The position numbers and the translations under genes are program-made. From Glycomyces sambucus (GTDB lineage: Bacteria > Actinomycetota > Actinomycetes > Mycobacteriales > Micromonosporaceae), in contig NZ_FNGF01000009.1 of NCBI RefSeq assembly GCF_900102815.1, forward strand, positions 124,001-188,000: a stretch of 64,000 nucleotides of DNA, read 5' to 3'. Under the pieces are notes generated by a model that did not search any database, was not told the origin of the DNA, and saw nothing but the letters and a program-made list of their open reading frames with translations. This document shows positions 18,630 to 25,942 of the stretch, one piece after another (position 1 is the stretch's first letter; the number at the start of each line of letters is the position of its first letter).

Positions 18630-19373
18630 ATGGCCGCCGGACTGCGCGTCCTGGTCGTCGAGGACGAGTCCTCCACCCGCGCCGAACTCGCCGGGCAGCT
18701 CGCCGAGCAGGCCAGCGTCGGCGACGTCCAGTGCGCCGCCGGCGGCGACGAGGCCGTGCGCCTCCTCGGCGAGGGCACCTTCGACGCCGCGTTCCTCGAC
18801 ATCGCCATGCCCGGCCTCACCGGCATCGACGTCGCGCGCATCCTGCGGCGCCTGTCCCACCCCCCGGCGATCGTGTTCGTCACCGCCTACGACAACCACG
18901 CCGTCGAGGCGTTCGGCCTCGGCGCCGTCGACTACCTGCTCAAGCCCTTCCGGCCCGAGCGCCTCGCCGAGGCCGTGGCCCGCATCGGCCGCCGCTCCGG
19001 CCCGGCCCCGGCGGGGGACAAGGCCGACGACCTCGCCGTCGTCCAGGTCGAGCTCGCCGGGCGCACCGTGTTCGTGCGCCGCGACGACATCGCCTACGCC
19101 GAGGCCCACGGCGACTACGTCAGGCTCCACTCCGGGCAGCACTCGCACCTGCTGCGCCAGTCCCTCACCTACCTCGAAGAGGTCTGGGACGCGGCCGGAT
19201 TCGTGCGCGCGCACCGGTCCTTCCTCGTCAACCTCGCCTCGATCACCGAACTGCGCGTCACCTCCACCGCCGGGCTCGTGGCCGTCACCGGCGCCGGCGA
19301 GGTCCCCGTGAGCCGCCGCCACTCCCGGCTCCTGCGCGAACGCCTCCTCCAAGCGGTGCGCGGGGACCGGTGA
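18630..19373 (+). CDS. LytTR-family response regulator
   Basis: 247 residues. The receiver domain (about 1-125) has VVEDE at the N-terminus, phospho-acceptor Asp57 in AAFLDIAMPG and the conserved Lys in VDYLLKPF. A short linker leads to a LytTR DNA-binding domain (about 140-240; VFVRRDDIAYAEAHGDYVRL, LRQSLTYLEE, RAHRSFLVNLASI). LytTR proteins bind promoter repeats and often control transporters of pyruvate or peptides. The stop (TGATG) overlaps the start of the next gene, so the four genes from 17540 to 21327 form one unit. Confidence 0.94.
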   Translation: MAAGLRVLVVEDESSTRAELAGQLAEQASVGDVQCAAGGDEAVRLLGEGTFDAAFLDIAMPGLTGIDVARILRRLSHPPAIVFVTAYDNHAVEAFGLGAVDYLLKPFRPERLAEAVARIGRRSGPAPAGDKADDLAVVQVELAGRTVFVRRDDIAYAEAHGDYVRLHSGQHSHLLRQSLTYLEEVWDAAGFVRAHRSFLVNLASITELRVTSTAGLVAVTGAGEVPVSRRHSRLLRERLLQAVRGDR

Positions 19374-19801
19374 TGCAGCGGGTCCGCGTCACCAGCCCCC
19401 AGACCCGCCTCGCGCAGCGGCGCGGGGCGGACGCCATGGGGCGCCTGAGCCACCTCGCGGGCCGCCCCCCGATGCCCTCGACCGCCATCGACCTCGAAGC
19501 CGCCGAACGGGCCCTGCGCCGCCAGCGCCGCCTCGCCGTGCGCACCGCCCTCGCGCTCCTGGCCGCCCTCGCCACCCTGCTCACCGCCGCCGCGCTCGTG
19601 CCCGGGCGCCTCGGCTGGGCGGTCCTGTTCTTCGCGCCCTACCCGGTGCTCCTCGCGCTCGCGGCCCTGCACGTGCGCCGCGCGGAGCGCGTCGAGGACG
19701 ACCACGCCTCCGAAGCGCACGCCTCCGAAGCGCCCGCCGCCGACGCCGCCACCGGCCGCGCCTCCGACCTCCGCGCCGACCCCGCGCCGGACGGCCCCTG
19801 A
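19373..19801 (+). CDS. Small two-helix membrane protein, possible symporter accessory
   Basis: 142 residues from the ATG at 19373, overlapping the upstream stop; its own stop overlaps the next ATG at 19801. Residues 1-60 are basic and soluble. Two hydrophobic helices follow (about 58-78 and 84-103). The acidic Ala-rich tail holds a perfect 15-base tandem repeat (19703-19732) encoding HASEA twice. It sits exactly where DUF485 subunits sit before SSS symporters, and may be a divergent functional counterpart. That role is inferred from position; no family is recognised. Confidence 0.75.
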   Translation: MQRVRVTSPQTRLAQRRGADAMGRLSHLAGRPPMPSTAIDLEAAERALRRQRRLAVRTALALLAALATLLTAAALVPGRLGWAVLFFAPYPVLLALAALHVRRAERVEDDHASEAHASEAPAADAATGRASDLRADPAPDGP

Positions 19802-21327
19802 TGCTCGGCCTCGCCTCGATCATGCTGGTCCTCGTCGCCAGCGTCGTCATCGGCGTGTGGGGCGTGCGCGCCGCCCGCTCCACCCCGGACTTCCTCGTCG
19901 CCTCCCGCTCGATCGTGCCCGGCTGGAACGCCCTCGCCATCGCGGGCGAGTACGTCTCGGCCGCATCGGTCCTCGGCCTCGCGGGACTGCTCGTCAAGAA
20001 CGGCGTCGGCGCGATGTGGTACGCCGTGGGCTTCACCGCCGGGTACGTCCTCGTGGCGGCCCTCGTCGCCGGGCCGATGCGCCGCAGCGGCGCCTACACC
20101 GTCCCCGACTTCGCCGAGTACCGCCTCGGCTCGCCGCGCATCCGCCGTATGTGCGGGCTCGTGGTACTGGTCATCATGCTGCTGTACCTGCTGCCGCAGT
20201 TCAAGGCCGCCGGGGTCGTGCTCGAACTCGTCTCCGGCATCCCCTACTGGATCGGCGTCATCGGCGCCGGGCTCGTGGTCTCCTCCACGATCGCCGTCGG
20301 CGGGATGCGCTCGGCCACCTACGTGCAGGCGTTCCACTACCTCGTCAAGCTCGCGTTCATCGCCGGGCCCGCGATCGTCCTCATCGCCTTGGCCGGATCC
20401 GACCGCCGCGAGGCCGCGCTGGCGGCCCACGGCCCCGACCCGGACTGGGCCCGCCCGCTCCTCGACCTCGACGGCTCCGGGCACTCCGTCCTCGCCACCG
20501 TGTCGGTCCTGACCGCGACCACCTTGGGCGCCATGGGACTCCCGCACGTCGTGATGCGCTTCCACACCGTCGCGGGCGCCCGCGCGGCCCGCCGCGTGGC
20601 CGTCTCGGTGATCGTCCTGCTCAGCCTGTTCTACCTGTTCCCCATCGTGTACGGGCTCCTCGGCCGCATCGCCGTGCCGAACCCGGCCGAGACCGACGTG
20701 GTCCCGGTCCTCGTCCCCGGCGCCATCGCGCCCGGCACCGTCGGCGCGGTCCTGACCGCGCTCGTGGCCGCAGGCGCGTTCGCGGCGTTCCTGTCGACCT
20801 CCTCCGGGCTCCTCCTCGCTCTCGCCGGCGGGCTCTCGCACGACCTGTTCGGCGGCTCGCTCTCCAAGCTGCGCATGGGAGTCGTGGTCGGCACCGCCCT
20901 CGCGGTGGTCCTGTCGCTGCCGGCCGCCGACGTCGACATCAACGTCCTCGTCGGCTGGGCCTTCGCGGTGGCCGCCTCCACGTTCTGCCCCCTGCTCACC
21001 CTCGGCATCTGGTGGCGCGGCCTCACCGCCACCGGCGCCACCGCGGGCCTCCTGGTCGGCGCGGCCTCCTCCACCGGCGCCGCGCTCGCCTCGGTGATCC
21101 TCGACCTGCCCCCGGGCACCTGGTCGATCCTCCTCGCCCAACCCGCACTGTGGACGGTGCCGCTCGCGTTCGCGACCATGGCCGCCGCCTCCCGGCCCGG
21201 CTCGGTCCCCGACTGGGCCGGCGAGGCCGTCCTCCGCCTGCACGTGCCCGGCCGCTACTCCACCGGCGACACCGGCCCGATCCGCACCGGCCCGAACCGG
21301 CTCGACGGGAGCGGGCCGCTCCGGTAA
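19801..21327 (+). CDS. Second SSS-family sodium/carboxylate symporter
   Basis: 508 residues, about 13 membrane helices. It shows TPDFLVASRSIVPGWNALA, AGEYVSAASVLGLAGL and TTLGAMGLPHVVMRFHTV, the same landmarks as the symporter at 15760 but clearly diverged. The ATG overlaps the TGA of the small membrane protein. As part of the kinase-regulator-membrane protein-symporter unit it is probably the regulated target. The substrate is likely a short carboxylate (acetate, pyruvate, propionate) by family; this is not determined by sequence. Confidence 0.92.
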   Translation: MLGLASIMLVLVASVVIGVWGVRAARSTPDFLVASRSIVPGWNALAIAGEYVSAASVLGLAGLLVKNGVGAMWYAVGFTAGYVLVAALVAGPMRRSGAYTVPDFAEYRLGSPRIRRMCGLVVLVIMLLYLLPQFKAAGVVLELVSGIPYWIGVIGAGLVVSSTIAVGGMRSATYVQAFHYLVKLAFIAGPAIVLIALAGSDRREAALAAHGPDPDWARPLLDLDGSGHSVLATVSVLTATTLGAMGLPHVVMRFHTVAGARAARRVAVSVIVLLSLFYLFPIVYGLLGRIAVPNPAETDVVPVLVPGAIAPGTVGAVLTALVAAGAFAAFLSTSSGLLLALAGGLSHDLFGGSLSKLRMGVVVGTALAVVLSLPAADVDINVLVGWAFAVAASTFCPLLTLGIWWRGLTATGATAGLLVGAASSTGAALASVILDLPPGTWSILLAQPALWTVPLAFATMAAASRPGSVPDWAGEAVLRLHVPGRYSTGDTGPIRTGPNRLDGSGPLR

Positions 21328-21337
21328 CCTGGCCGCC

Positions 21338-21415
21338 ATGTACGGATCCCCGGGATCGAACGCGTGCGCCGCGTTCGGTCCGAGCTGCTTCACTCGGCTG
21401 CGCGCGGCGGCCTAG
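21338..21415 (+). CDS. Putative leader peptide upstream of erm
   Basis: A 25-codon ORF, ATG at 21338 to TAG at 21415, encoding MYGSPGSNACAAFG..., then PSCFTRLRAAA. It starts ten bases after the upstream symporter stop and ends 126 bases before the Erm start. The intervening region contains stem-forming sequence, including CCGGCC-CCC-GGCCGG at about 21436-21450. Inducible erm genes are classically preceded by short ORFs at which macrolides stall ribosomes, altering mRNA folding. No ribosome site is strong here and the known IFVI/RLR stalling motifs are only partly matched (a TRLR occurs near the end), so function is a hypothesis. Confidence 0.5.
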   Translation: MYGSPGSNACAAFGPSCFTRLRAAA

Positions 21416-21541
21416 GCCCCGCACGCGCACGCTTCCGGCCCCCGGCCGGTCCCTGACGGTGCCCTCAGCGCACCGCTGCGCCGCTGCGCGGCCTGGGCGG
21501 ATCGATCGACCTGATTCGACCATTCCGCACGGAGGATTCCC

Positions 21542-22342
21542 ATGTCCCGCAGCCGTTCACCGCGCCCTGAAAACCCCACTGCACCGGTCTCGAACCGCAA
21601 GCGCCTGTCCCAGAACTTCCTCGCCGACCCCGCCGTCGCCCGCGCCCTGGCCGCCGACGTCGGCCCCGGCGACCTCGTCATCGAGGTCGGACCCGGCGGC
21701 GGCATGATCACCGGCCCGCTCCTGGACCGCGCCCGCCGCGTCGTCGCCTACGAGAAGGACCGCCACTTCGCCGAGCGCCTGCGCTCGCGCTTCGGCCACC
21801 GCGCGCACTTCCGGCTCCACACCGGCGACTTCCGCGACGCGCACCCGCCGCACGAGCCGTTCCGCGTGGTCGCCAACGTGCCCTTCGCGATCACCACCGA
21901 CATCGTTCGCTGGTGCCTGGCCGCACAGGGCCTCACCACCGCGACCCTCGTCGTCCAGCGCGAGTTCGCCCGCAAGCACACCGGCGACTACGGCCGCTGG
22001 TCGCGGCTCGCGGTCGGCGCCTGGCCCGAACACGAACTCGCCCTCGGGGCCCGCATCGGCCGGGAGCGGTTCCGGCCCGTCCCCAAGGTCGACGCCGCCG
22101 TCCTGCACCTGCGGCGCCGCCCCGAGCCCCTGCTGCCGCGCCGGGACCTCGCCGACTACCGCGACATGGTCGCCCTCGGCTTCACCGGCGTCGGCGGCTC
22201 CCTCGCCGCCTCGCTGCGCCAGGCCGTCCCCGCCCGGGCCGCCGCCCGCGCCTGCGCCGAGGCCGGCATCGCCAAGGACGCGCCCGTGGGCCTGGTCCAC
22301 CCCGACCGGTGGATCGCGCTGTACCGGGCCCTCACCCGGTAG
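21542..22342 (+). CDS. erm: Erm-family 23S rRNA (adenine-N6)-methyltransferase
   Basis: 266 residues. It opens with the Erm signature RKRLSQNFL, followed by the SAM-binding motif VIEVGPGGGMIT (about residues 46-57), and the catalytic NVPF near residue 112 (ANVPFAITTDIVRW). LVVQREFARKHTG follows, and the C-terminal helical domain is present. KsgA-type proteins share the fold; the wording QNFL, NVPF and the divergence of the C-terminus favour Erm over KsgA. It would methylate A2058 of 23S rRNA and give resistance to macrolides, lincosamides and streptogramin B. The GGAGG site lies seven bases before ATG. No antibiotic biosynthesis genes are nearby, so it is probably intrinsic resistance. Confidence 0.88.
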   Translation: MSRSRSPRPENPTAPVSNRKRLSQNFLADPAVARALAADVGPGDLVIEVGPGGGMITGPLLDRARRVVAYEKDRHFAERLRSRFGHRAHFRLHTGDFRDAHPPHEPFRVVANVPFAITTDIVRWCLAAQGLTTATLVVQREFARKHTGDYGRWSRLAVGAWPEHELALGARIGRERFRPVPKVDAAVLHLRRRPEPLLPRRDLADYRDMVALGFTGVGGSLAASLRQAVPARAAARACAEAGIAKDAPVGLVHPDRWIALYRALTR

Positions 22343-22350
22343 GGCCCGCC

Positions 22351-22376
22351 CGCGAACGCCCGCTCACCCGTTCGCG
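22351..22376 (+). terminator. Possible hairpin after erm
   Basis: CGCGAACG (22351-22358) and CGTTCGCG (22369-22376) with a ten-base loop, just past the erm stop. The stem is modest and has no T-run. Confidence 0.35.
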
Positions 22377-22455
22377 CAAGGGGGTGCCGGTCCGGTTGTC
22401 CGTGCCGATTAAGGTGGAGATGCCCGGCCCGGTACCCCCTCTCTTGGAGTCGTTC

Positions 22456-23598
22456 ATGAGCGAAGCCATCTGGATCGAGCTGATCAAGGTGCTCCCCGCC
22501 TTCCTCTGGATCGGCTTCGGCTTCATCGCGCTGGCCGTCGCCAAGCGCGTCTTCACCCAGCAGGCGCCCCGCATGACGAAGGTCGAGACCCCCTGGGTCA
22601 CGGTCGAACTCGCGCAGCAGGCCATCGAGGCCGCCACCGTGCGCGGCCCCGACCCGCTGGAGCCGCGCCCGTGGGAGGTGCCCGCGCCCTTCCGCGCCGA
22701 CGGCTTCCCGGTCGGCCCCGCCCCCGAACTGCGCCCCGCGCCCTTCGGCGCCGGCTACGGGTTCCCGGAGCAGCGGCCCGCCACCGAGCCTTACGGCGCC
22801 CCCGGCGGGGCCGGAGCCGTCAGCCCGCCCCCCGAGGACGACGCCGACGAGGACCCGCCCGTCCAGACCGAACCGGCCCGCCCGCACCCCCCGAACACCC
22901 CGCCCGCCGACGAGCCCGGCGACGCGCACGGCACTCCCCTCGGCAACGGCCCCAACCAGAACGGCGACAGCCCCACCGGGCCCCTCACCGAACCCCGGCA
23001 CCCGGTCCCCGAGATCCCGCCGTACCAGTTCGCCCCGCCGCCGGCCACCACCTACTACGCCCAGCCGCTCCCGGCCCGCACCGCCGCGTACCGCGGGGCC
23101 GCGCCCCCGCCGCCGTACCAGCAGCCCTACCAGCGCGGCCTGCGCGCGGCCACCCGCCTCGCGCTCTCGGCCGGCGCGCTCGAAGGCGGCGCGATCCTGT
23201 GGGTCGACGACCACCCCGAGCACAACGCGCTCCTGGCCCGCGTCTTCGAGTCCGTGGGCATCCGGGTCGACCTCGCGCTCTCCACTGAGGCCGCCATGAC
23301 CGCGCTCGGTGAGCGCCCGTACGACCTCGTCATCAGCGACATCGGCCGGGCCACCGAGCCCGCCGGCCCGAAGGCGGGCCTGGCCCTGCTCGACCGCATC
23401 AACGGCTCCGGCCTCACCGTCCCGGTCGTGGTCTACGCGTACTCCCGCGCCGCCACCACCTCCCACCCGCGCGCCGCGGCGGTGACCGACAGCCCCGAGG
23501 AGGTCGTGGACCTCGTCGTCGACTACATCGGCAACCGCGACCGGTCCGTCCACTCGGGCTCCGGATGGCTCGGCCGCATCACCGGGTCGGCCGCCTGA
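22456..23598 (+). CDS. Membrane-anchored receiver-domain protein with proline-rich linker
   Basis: 380 residues from the ATG at 22456 (GGAG eight bases upstream). One membrane helix at about residues 11-30 (LIKVLPAFLWIGFGFIALAV) is followed by a ~210-residue low-complexity linker rich in Pro, Ala, Glu and Tyr. A receiver-like domain runs from about 245 to 365: acidic pair Asp251/252 in WVDDH and phospho-acceptor Asp295 in VISDIGR. The conserved Lys of canonical receivers is missing from the last ~60 residues. No output domain or kinase is adjacent. It may be a tethered, possibly phosphorylation-independent, receiver that scaffolds at the membrane. Function unknown. Confidence 0.82.
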   Translation: MSEAIWIELIKVLPAFLWIGFGFIALAVAKRVFTQQAPRMTKVETPWVTVELAQQAIEAATVRGPDPLEPRPWEVPAPFRADGFPVGPAPELRPAPFGAGYGFPEQRPATEPYGAPGGAGAVSPPPEDDADEDPPVQTEPARPHPPNTPPADEPGDAHGTPLGNGPNQNGDSPTGPLTEPRHPVPEIPPYQFAPPPATTYYAQPLPARTAAYRGAAPPPPYQQPYQRGLRAATRLALSAGALEGGAILWVDDHPEHNALLARVFESVGIRVDLALSTEAAMTALGERPYDLVISDIGRATEPAGPKAGLALLDRINGSGLTVPVVVYAYSRAATTSHPRAAAVTDSPEEVVDLVVDYIGNRDRSVHSGSGWLGRITGSAA

Positions 23599-23604
23599 GA
23601 CGGA

Positions 23605-23641
23605 GCGGCGGGCGGGGCCATTGTGTGGCCCCGCCCGCCGC
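23605..23641 (+). terminator. 16-bp hairpin terminator, shared by convergent genes
   Basis: GCGGCGGGCGGGGCCA, loop TTGTG, exact complement, then GGTCTTTCCTT. It begins six bases after the stop at 23598 and lies 25 bases from the end of the convergent secreted-protein gene. Confidence 0.75.
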
Positions 23642-23665
23642 GGTCTTTCCTTCATCCGAGCTGTG

Positions 23666-24544
23666 TCAGCTCCGCTTGTACTGCTCCCACCAGGTGAACG
23701 AGCCCTTGTAGGAGCTGGGGGTGTTGTCGGCCGCGTGGCTCGCGAGGCCGTTCTTGCCGTAGAAGTAGTCGTGGACCTGCGCGCGGGCGACGGCGACCAT
23801 GTCGGTGTCGCCCACCGCGTTCGCGTGGATGTGGTAGCTGAAGCCCTGCTCGGGGGTGCGCAGCCAGGCCGCGAAGCCGACGTCGCGCAGGGCCTTGACG
23901 GTCTGCCAGCGCTGCGTGGCGGTCATGCCGCTGACGCTGATGTCGACCACGCCGCCGCCGTCGTGCGTGCCGGCCGAGCTGGGGTTCCCGGTCGTGTAGG
24001 AGCCCTGCGTCAGGGCCAGGCTCCAGGAGAGCTTCCCGTCGGCGGCGGCGAGCATGTTCTTGGTGCGGGTGTTGACCCGCCTGCCGCCGTAGGAGTCCGC
24101 GTTCGAGCCGATGCTGACCTGGCGGGTCACCGAGTACACGCCGGTGTCGGAGCCGAGCTTCACGAGGGAGGTCGGCCCGGGGATGCCGTTGGCGTCGATC
24201 CCGGTGTAGCCCAGGGACTTCTGCCAGGCGCTGTAGGCGGTGATCGTGGAGGAGCCGTAGTGGCCGTCCACATAGCTGGCCGCGAGGTGGTTCTTCGCGT
24301 CGAGCGCCTGCTCGACGGCCTTCACCGAGGCCGCCGCGTTGAGCGTGGTGCCGGTGCCGGACTTCTGGGGGTCGACCATCGCCGCCACGAGCACGAGCTC
24401 CATGTCGACCGACGCCGCGGCGCTCGCCGACTGGAGGGCGAACACGGACGGGACCGCGGCCGCCGTGACGGCGCCGCCGACCATCAGGGCGCGGGAGAGC
24501 ACCCAGCGGCGGGAGCGGGGGGTGCGCGGTTCTTGGTGGGTCAT
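23666..24544 (-). CDS. Secreted peptidoglycan-binding, M15-like protein
   Basis: 292 residues. The N-terminus has a basic twin-arginine-like n-region (RSRRWVLSRALMVGG) and a hydrophobic core ending in ALQSASAAA, a likely signal cleavage site near residue 43. A peptidoglycan-binding-like repeat follows (about 70-125; YVDGHYGSSTITAYSAWQKS). The C-terminal half has the TQGSYTTG, THDGGGVVDIS and FSYHIHA motifs, placing His/Asp residues as in M15 D-Ala-D-Ala peptidase-like domains. It is probably a cell-wall hydrolase or binding protein outside the cell. It is divergent from nothing close; a 205-base AT-richer region lies upstream. Confidence 0.82.
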   Translation of the reverse strand: MTHQEPRTPRSRRWVLSRALMVGGAVTAAAVPSVFALQSASAAASVDMELVLVAAMVDPQKSGTGTTLNAAASVKAVEQALDAKNHLAASYVDGHYGSSTITAYSAWQKSLGYTGIDANGIPGPTSLVKLGSDTGVYSVTRQVSIGSNADSYGGRRVNTRTKNMLAAADGKLSWSLALTQGSYTTGNPSSAGTHDGGGVVDISVSGMTATQRWQTVKALRDVGFAAWLRTPEQGFSYHIHANAVGDTDMVAVARAQVHDYFYGKNGLASHAADNTPSSYKGSFTWWEQYKRS

Positions 24545-24653
24545 GCGATTGCGTCCCTTCGGAATTCCTGGAGCGGCGGGGCCGATGGCCGCCGCGGACG
24601 GAGCGGGGGATCGTGCGGGGGGTCGAGTCTGGAATCGTGATTCAGACCATAGC

Positions 24654-24697
24654 GGAGTTTTTCTTCGTTGAGAAGCACCCTGATGAAAGAAAACTCC
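24654..24697. promoter_or_regulatory. AT-rich imperfect inverted repeat upstream of secreted protein gene
   Basis: GGAGTTTTTCTT (24654-24665) and AAAGAAAACTCC (24686-24697) are complementary except for one extra T. They sit in one of the few AT-rich patches, about 110 bases upstream of the gene starting at 24544 and downstream of the gene ending at 24750. It could be a factor-independent terminator for the latter (T-rich on the minus strand) or an operator. Confidence 0.4.
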
Positions 24698-24749
24698 AAG
24701 TGACCGCTTCCGGACCGTCGCTCCCCGTGGGGCCCGCGCCCCGCCCCGC

Positions 24750-25337
24750 TCAGGACGCCAGCACGCGCACGTCCCCCACGAACCGGTCCGGCGCGCTCAA
24801 GTGCGGATACGCGCCCTCGGTGCCGTACACCGCGCACGCGGCCCCCGGCACCCGCGCGGCGAGCCACGCCGCGTAGCCCGGCCGCGGCGCCGAGGCGAAC
24901 ACCGACAGGTACCGGCAGCGCATCCGCCGCGGCCCGGCGGTGATCTCGGCCAGCGCCGCGGCCGTGTCCGCATCGGCCGCCGGCGCGTCGAGGGCGAGCT
25001 CGATCGCGGCCACGCCGTGGGCCACGTACCGGCACGCGAACAGCGAGGCGACCACCGCCGCCCGCCCGTACGCCGCCACCACGGGCGCGCGCGTCCCGAT
25101 CCGGGCGGTGAACTGGGCCAGGGTCTCGGCGCGGTCGCCGATCGGCCCGCCCGCGGGCAGGTCGAGCACGGCCACGGCGTGCTCGGCGGCGAGGCGCGCG
25201 GCCACCGGCCACCACGCCGACCGGTCCTCACCGGACTCGGTCAGCAGCAGCACGGGGCGGCCCTCGTCGCCCCAGCGCTCGCCGGTCCACTCGGGTTCGG
25301 GATGGTGCAGCAGGTTCTCGGAATGCAGCGTCGGCAC
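24750..25337 (-). CDS. Unrecognised protein, possibly a degenerate alpha/beta-hydrolase fold
   Basis: 195 residues. The order of segments (RPVLLLTESGEDRSAWWPVA, then AVAVLDLPAGG, then APVVAAYGRAAVVASLFA) recalls strands 3-5 of an alpha/beta-hydrolase. The nucleophile elbow reads AYGRAAV rather than G-x-S-x-G, so the catalytic Ser is missing. A DRFVGDVRVLAS end resembles the usual His-loop region but has no His. It is likely a non-catalytic relative or a different Rossmann-like protein. It lies downstream of a small membrane protein gene on the same strand. Confidence 0.65.
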   Translation of the reverse strand: MPTLHSENLLHHPEPEWTGERWGDEGRPVLLLTESGEDRSAWWPVAARLAAEHAVAVLDLPAGGPIGDRAETLAQFTARIGTRAPVVAAYGRAAVVASLFACRYVAHGVAAIELALDAPAADADTAAALAEITAGPRRMRCRYLSVFASAPRPGYAAWLAARVPGAACAVYGTEGAYPHLSAPDRFVGDVRVLAS

Positions 25338-25424
25338 GGAGTGCTCCAGTCAAGGGGGAGTGCGGCAACGGGACGGCACGCCGCCCGGTCGCGCCGACGG
25401 CGCGCGGGCGTGCGGGGCGGGGGA

Positions 25425-25784
25425 TCAGCAGCCGCAGGGCGGCGCGCGTCCCGCGTAGGCGCAGGCGCCGAACCGCAGCGCCACCGTCCCGAGCCGGCCC
25501 GGCCCGGTCGCGTCCCGGTCGGCCTCGGGGTCCCCGTCGGCCGCGGACAGCCCGGCGGCCCCGCGGACCGTCGTCAGGCAGCTGCGCCACACCAGCGAGA
25601 GGACGGCCCCGACGAGGCCGTACATGAGGAGCGCGATCGCGAGGGAGGCCCGGCCGGGGACGTGGCAGTGCCCCAGGAGCCAGACCGAGAGCGGATGGGC
25701 CGCGACCCAGGCGAGGTACCCGAACCCGAGCGCGGCGGCGGCGGTGAACAGCCGCAGGCCGATCGGTGCGCGCTCTCGGTGAAT
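25425..25784 (-). CDS. Small membrane protein, start uncertain
   Basis: The minus-strand frame encodes two hydrophobic segments, LFTAAAALGFGYLAWVAAH and SLAIALLMYGLVGAVLS, before a Cys-rich tail ending CAYAGRAPPCGC. The only ATG in frame is at 25625, inside the second helix, so a start there would cut the protein to 66 residues. GGGGAGG lies six bases before an ATT at 25784, and a CTG lies at 25811. A rare start codon therefore seems likely. The tail Cys/His pattern could bind metal; no family is recognised. Alternative reading: only the shorter 25425-25625 protein is made. Confidence 0.45.
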   Translation of the reverse strand: MHRERAPIGLRLFTAAAALGFGYLAWVAAHPLSVWLLGHCHVPGRASLAIALLMYGLVGAVLSLVWRSCLTTVRGAAGLSAADGDPEADRDATGPGRLGTVALRFGACAYAGRAPPCGC

Positions 25785-25942
25785 GACGGTCCTCCCCGGG
25801 TTCCTGGTCAGCGTAGTGCATCGCCCGCGAGGACCCCTCGCTTCCGCCGCGGCCGCCTCCGTGCCGCCGAACGCCCAGGTCAGGGGTCACACCCGGGGAT
25901 AATCGATTGCCGCCTGTCGGACCCGCCCTTTACGCTCGGCAA

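Noticed and set aside
21343..21353. GGATCCCCGGG resembling a cloning-vector polylinker near the erm leader
   Set aside because: Only 11 bases match, and flanking bases continue in native GC-rich sequence with no further vector similarity. Treated as chance.
21542..22342. KsgA (16S rRNA dimethyltransferase) instead of Erm
   Set aside because: The QNFL start, the NVPF catalytic motif with the following segment, and an isolated setting behind a leader ORF fit Erm better.
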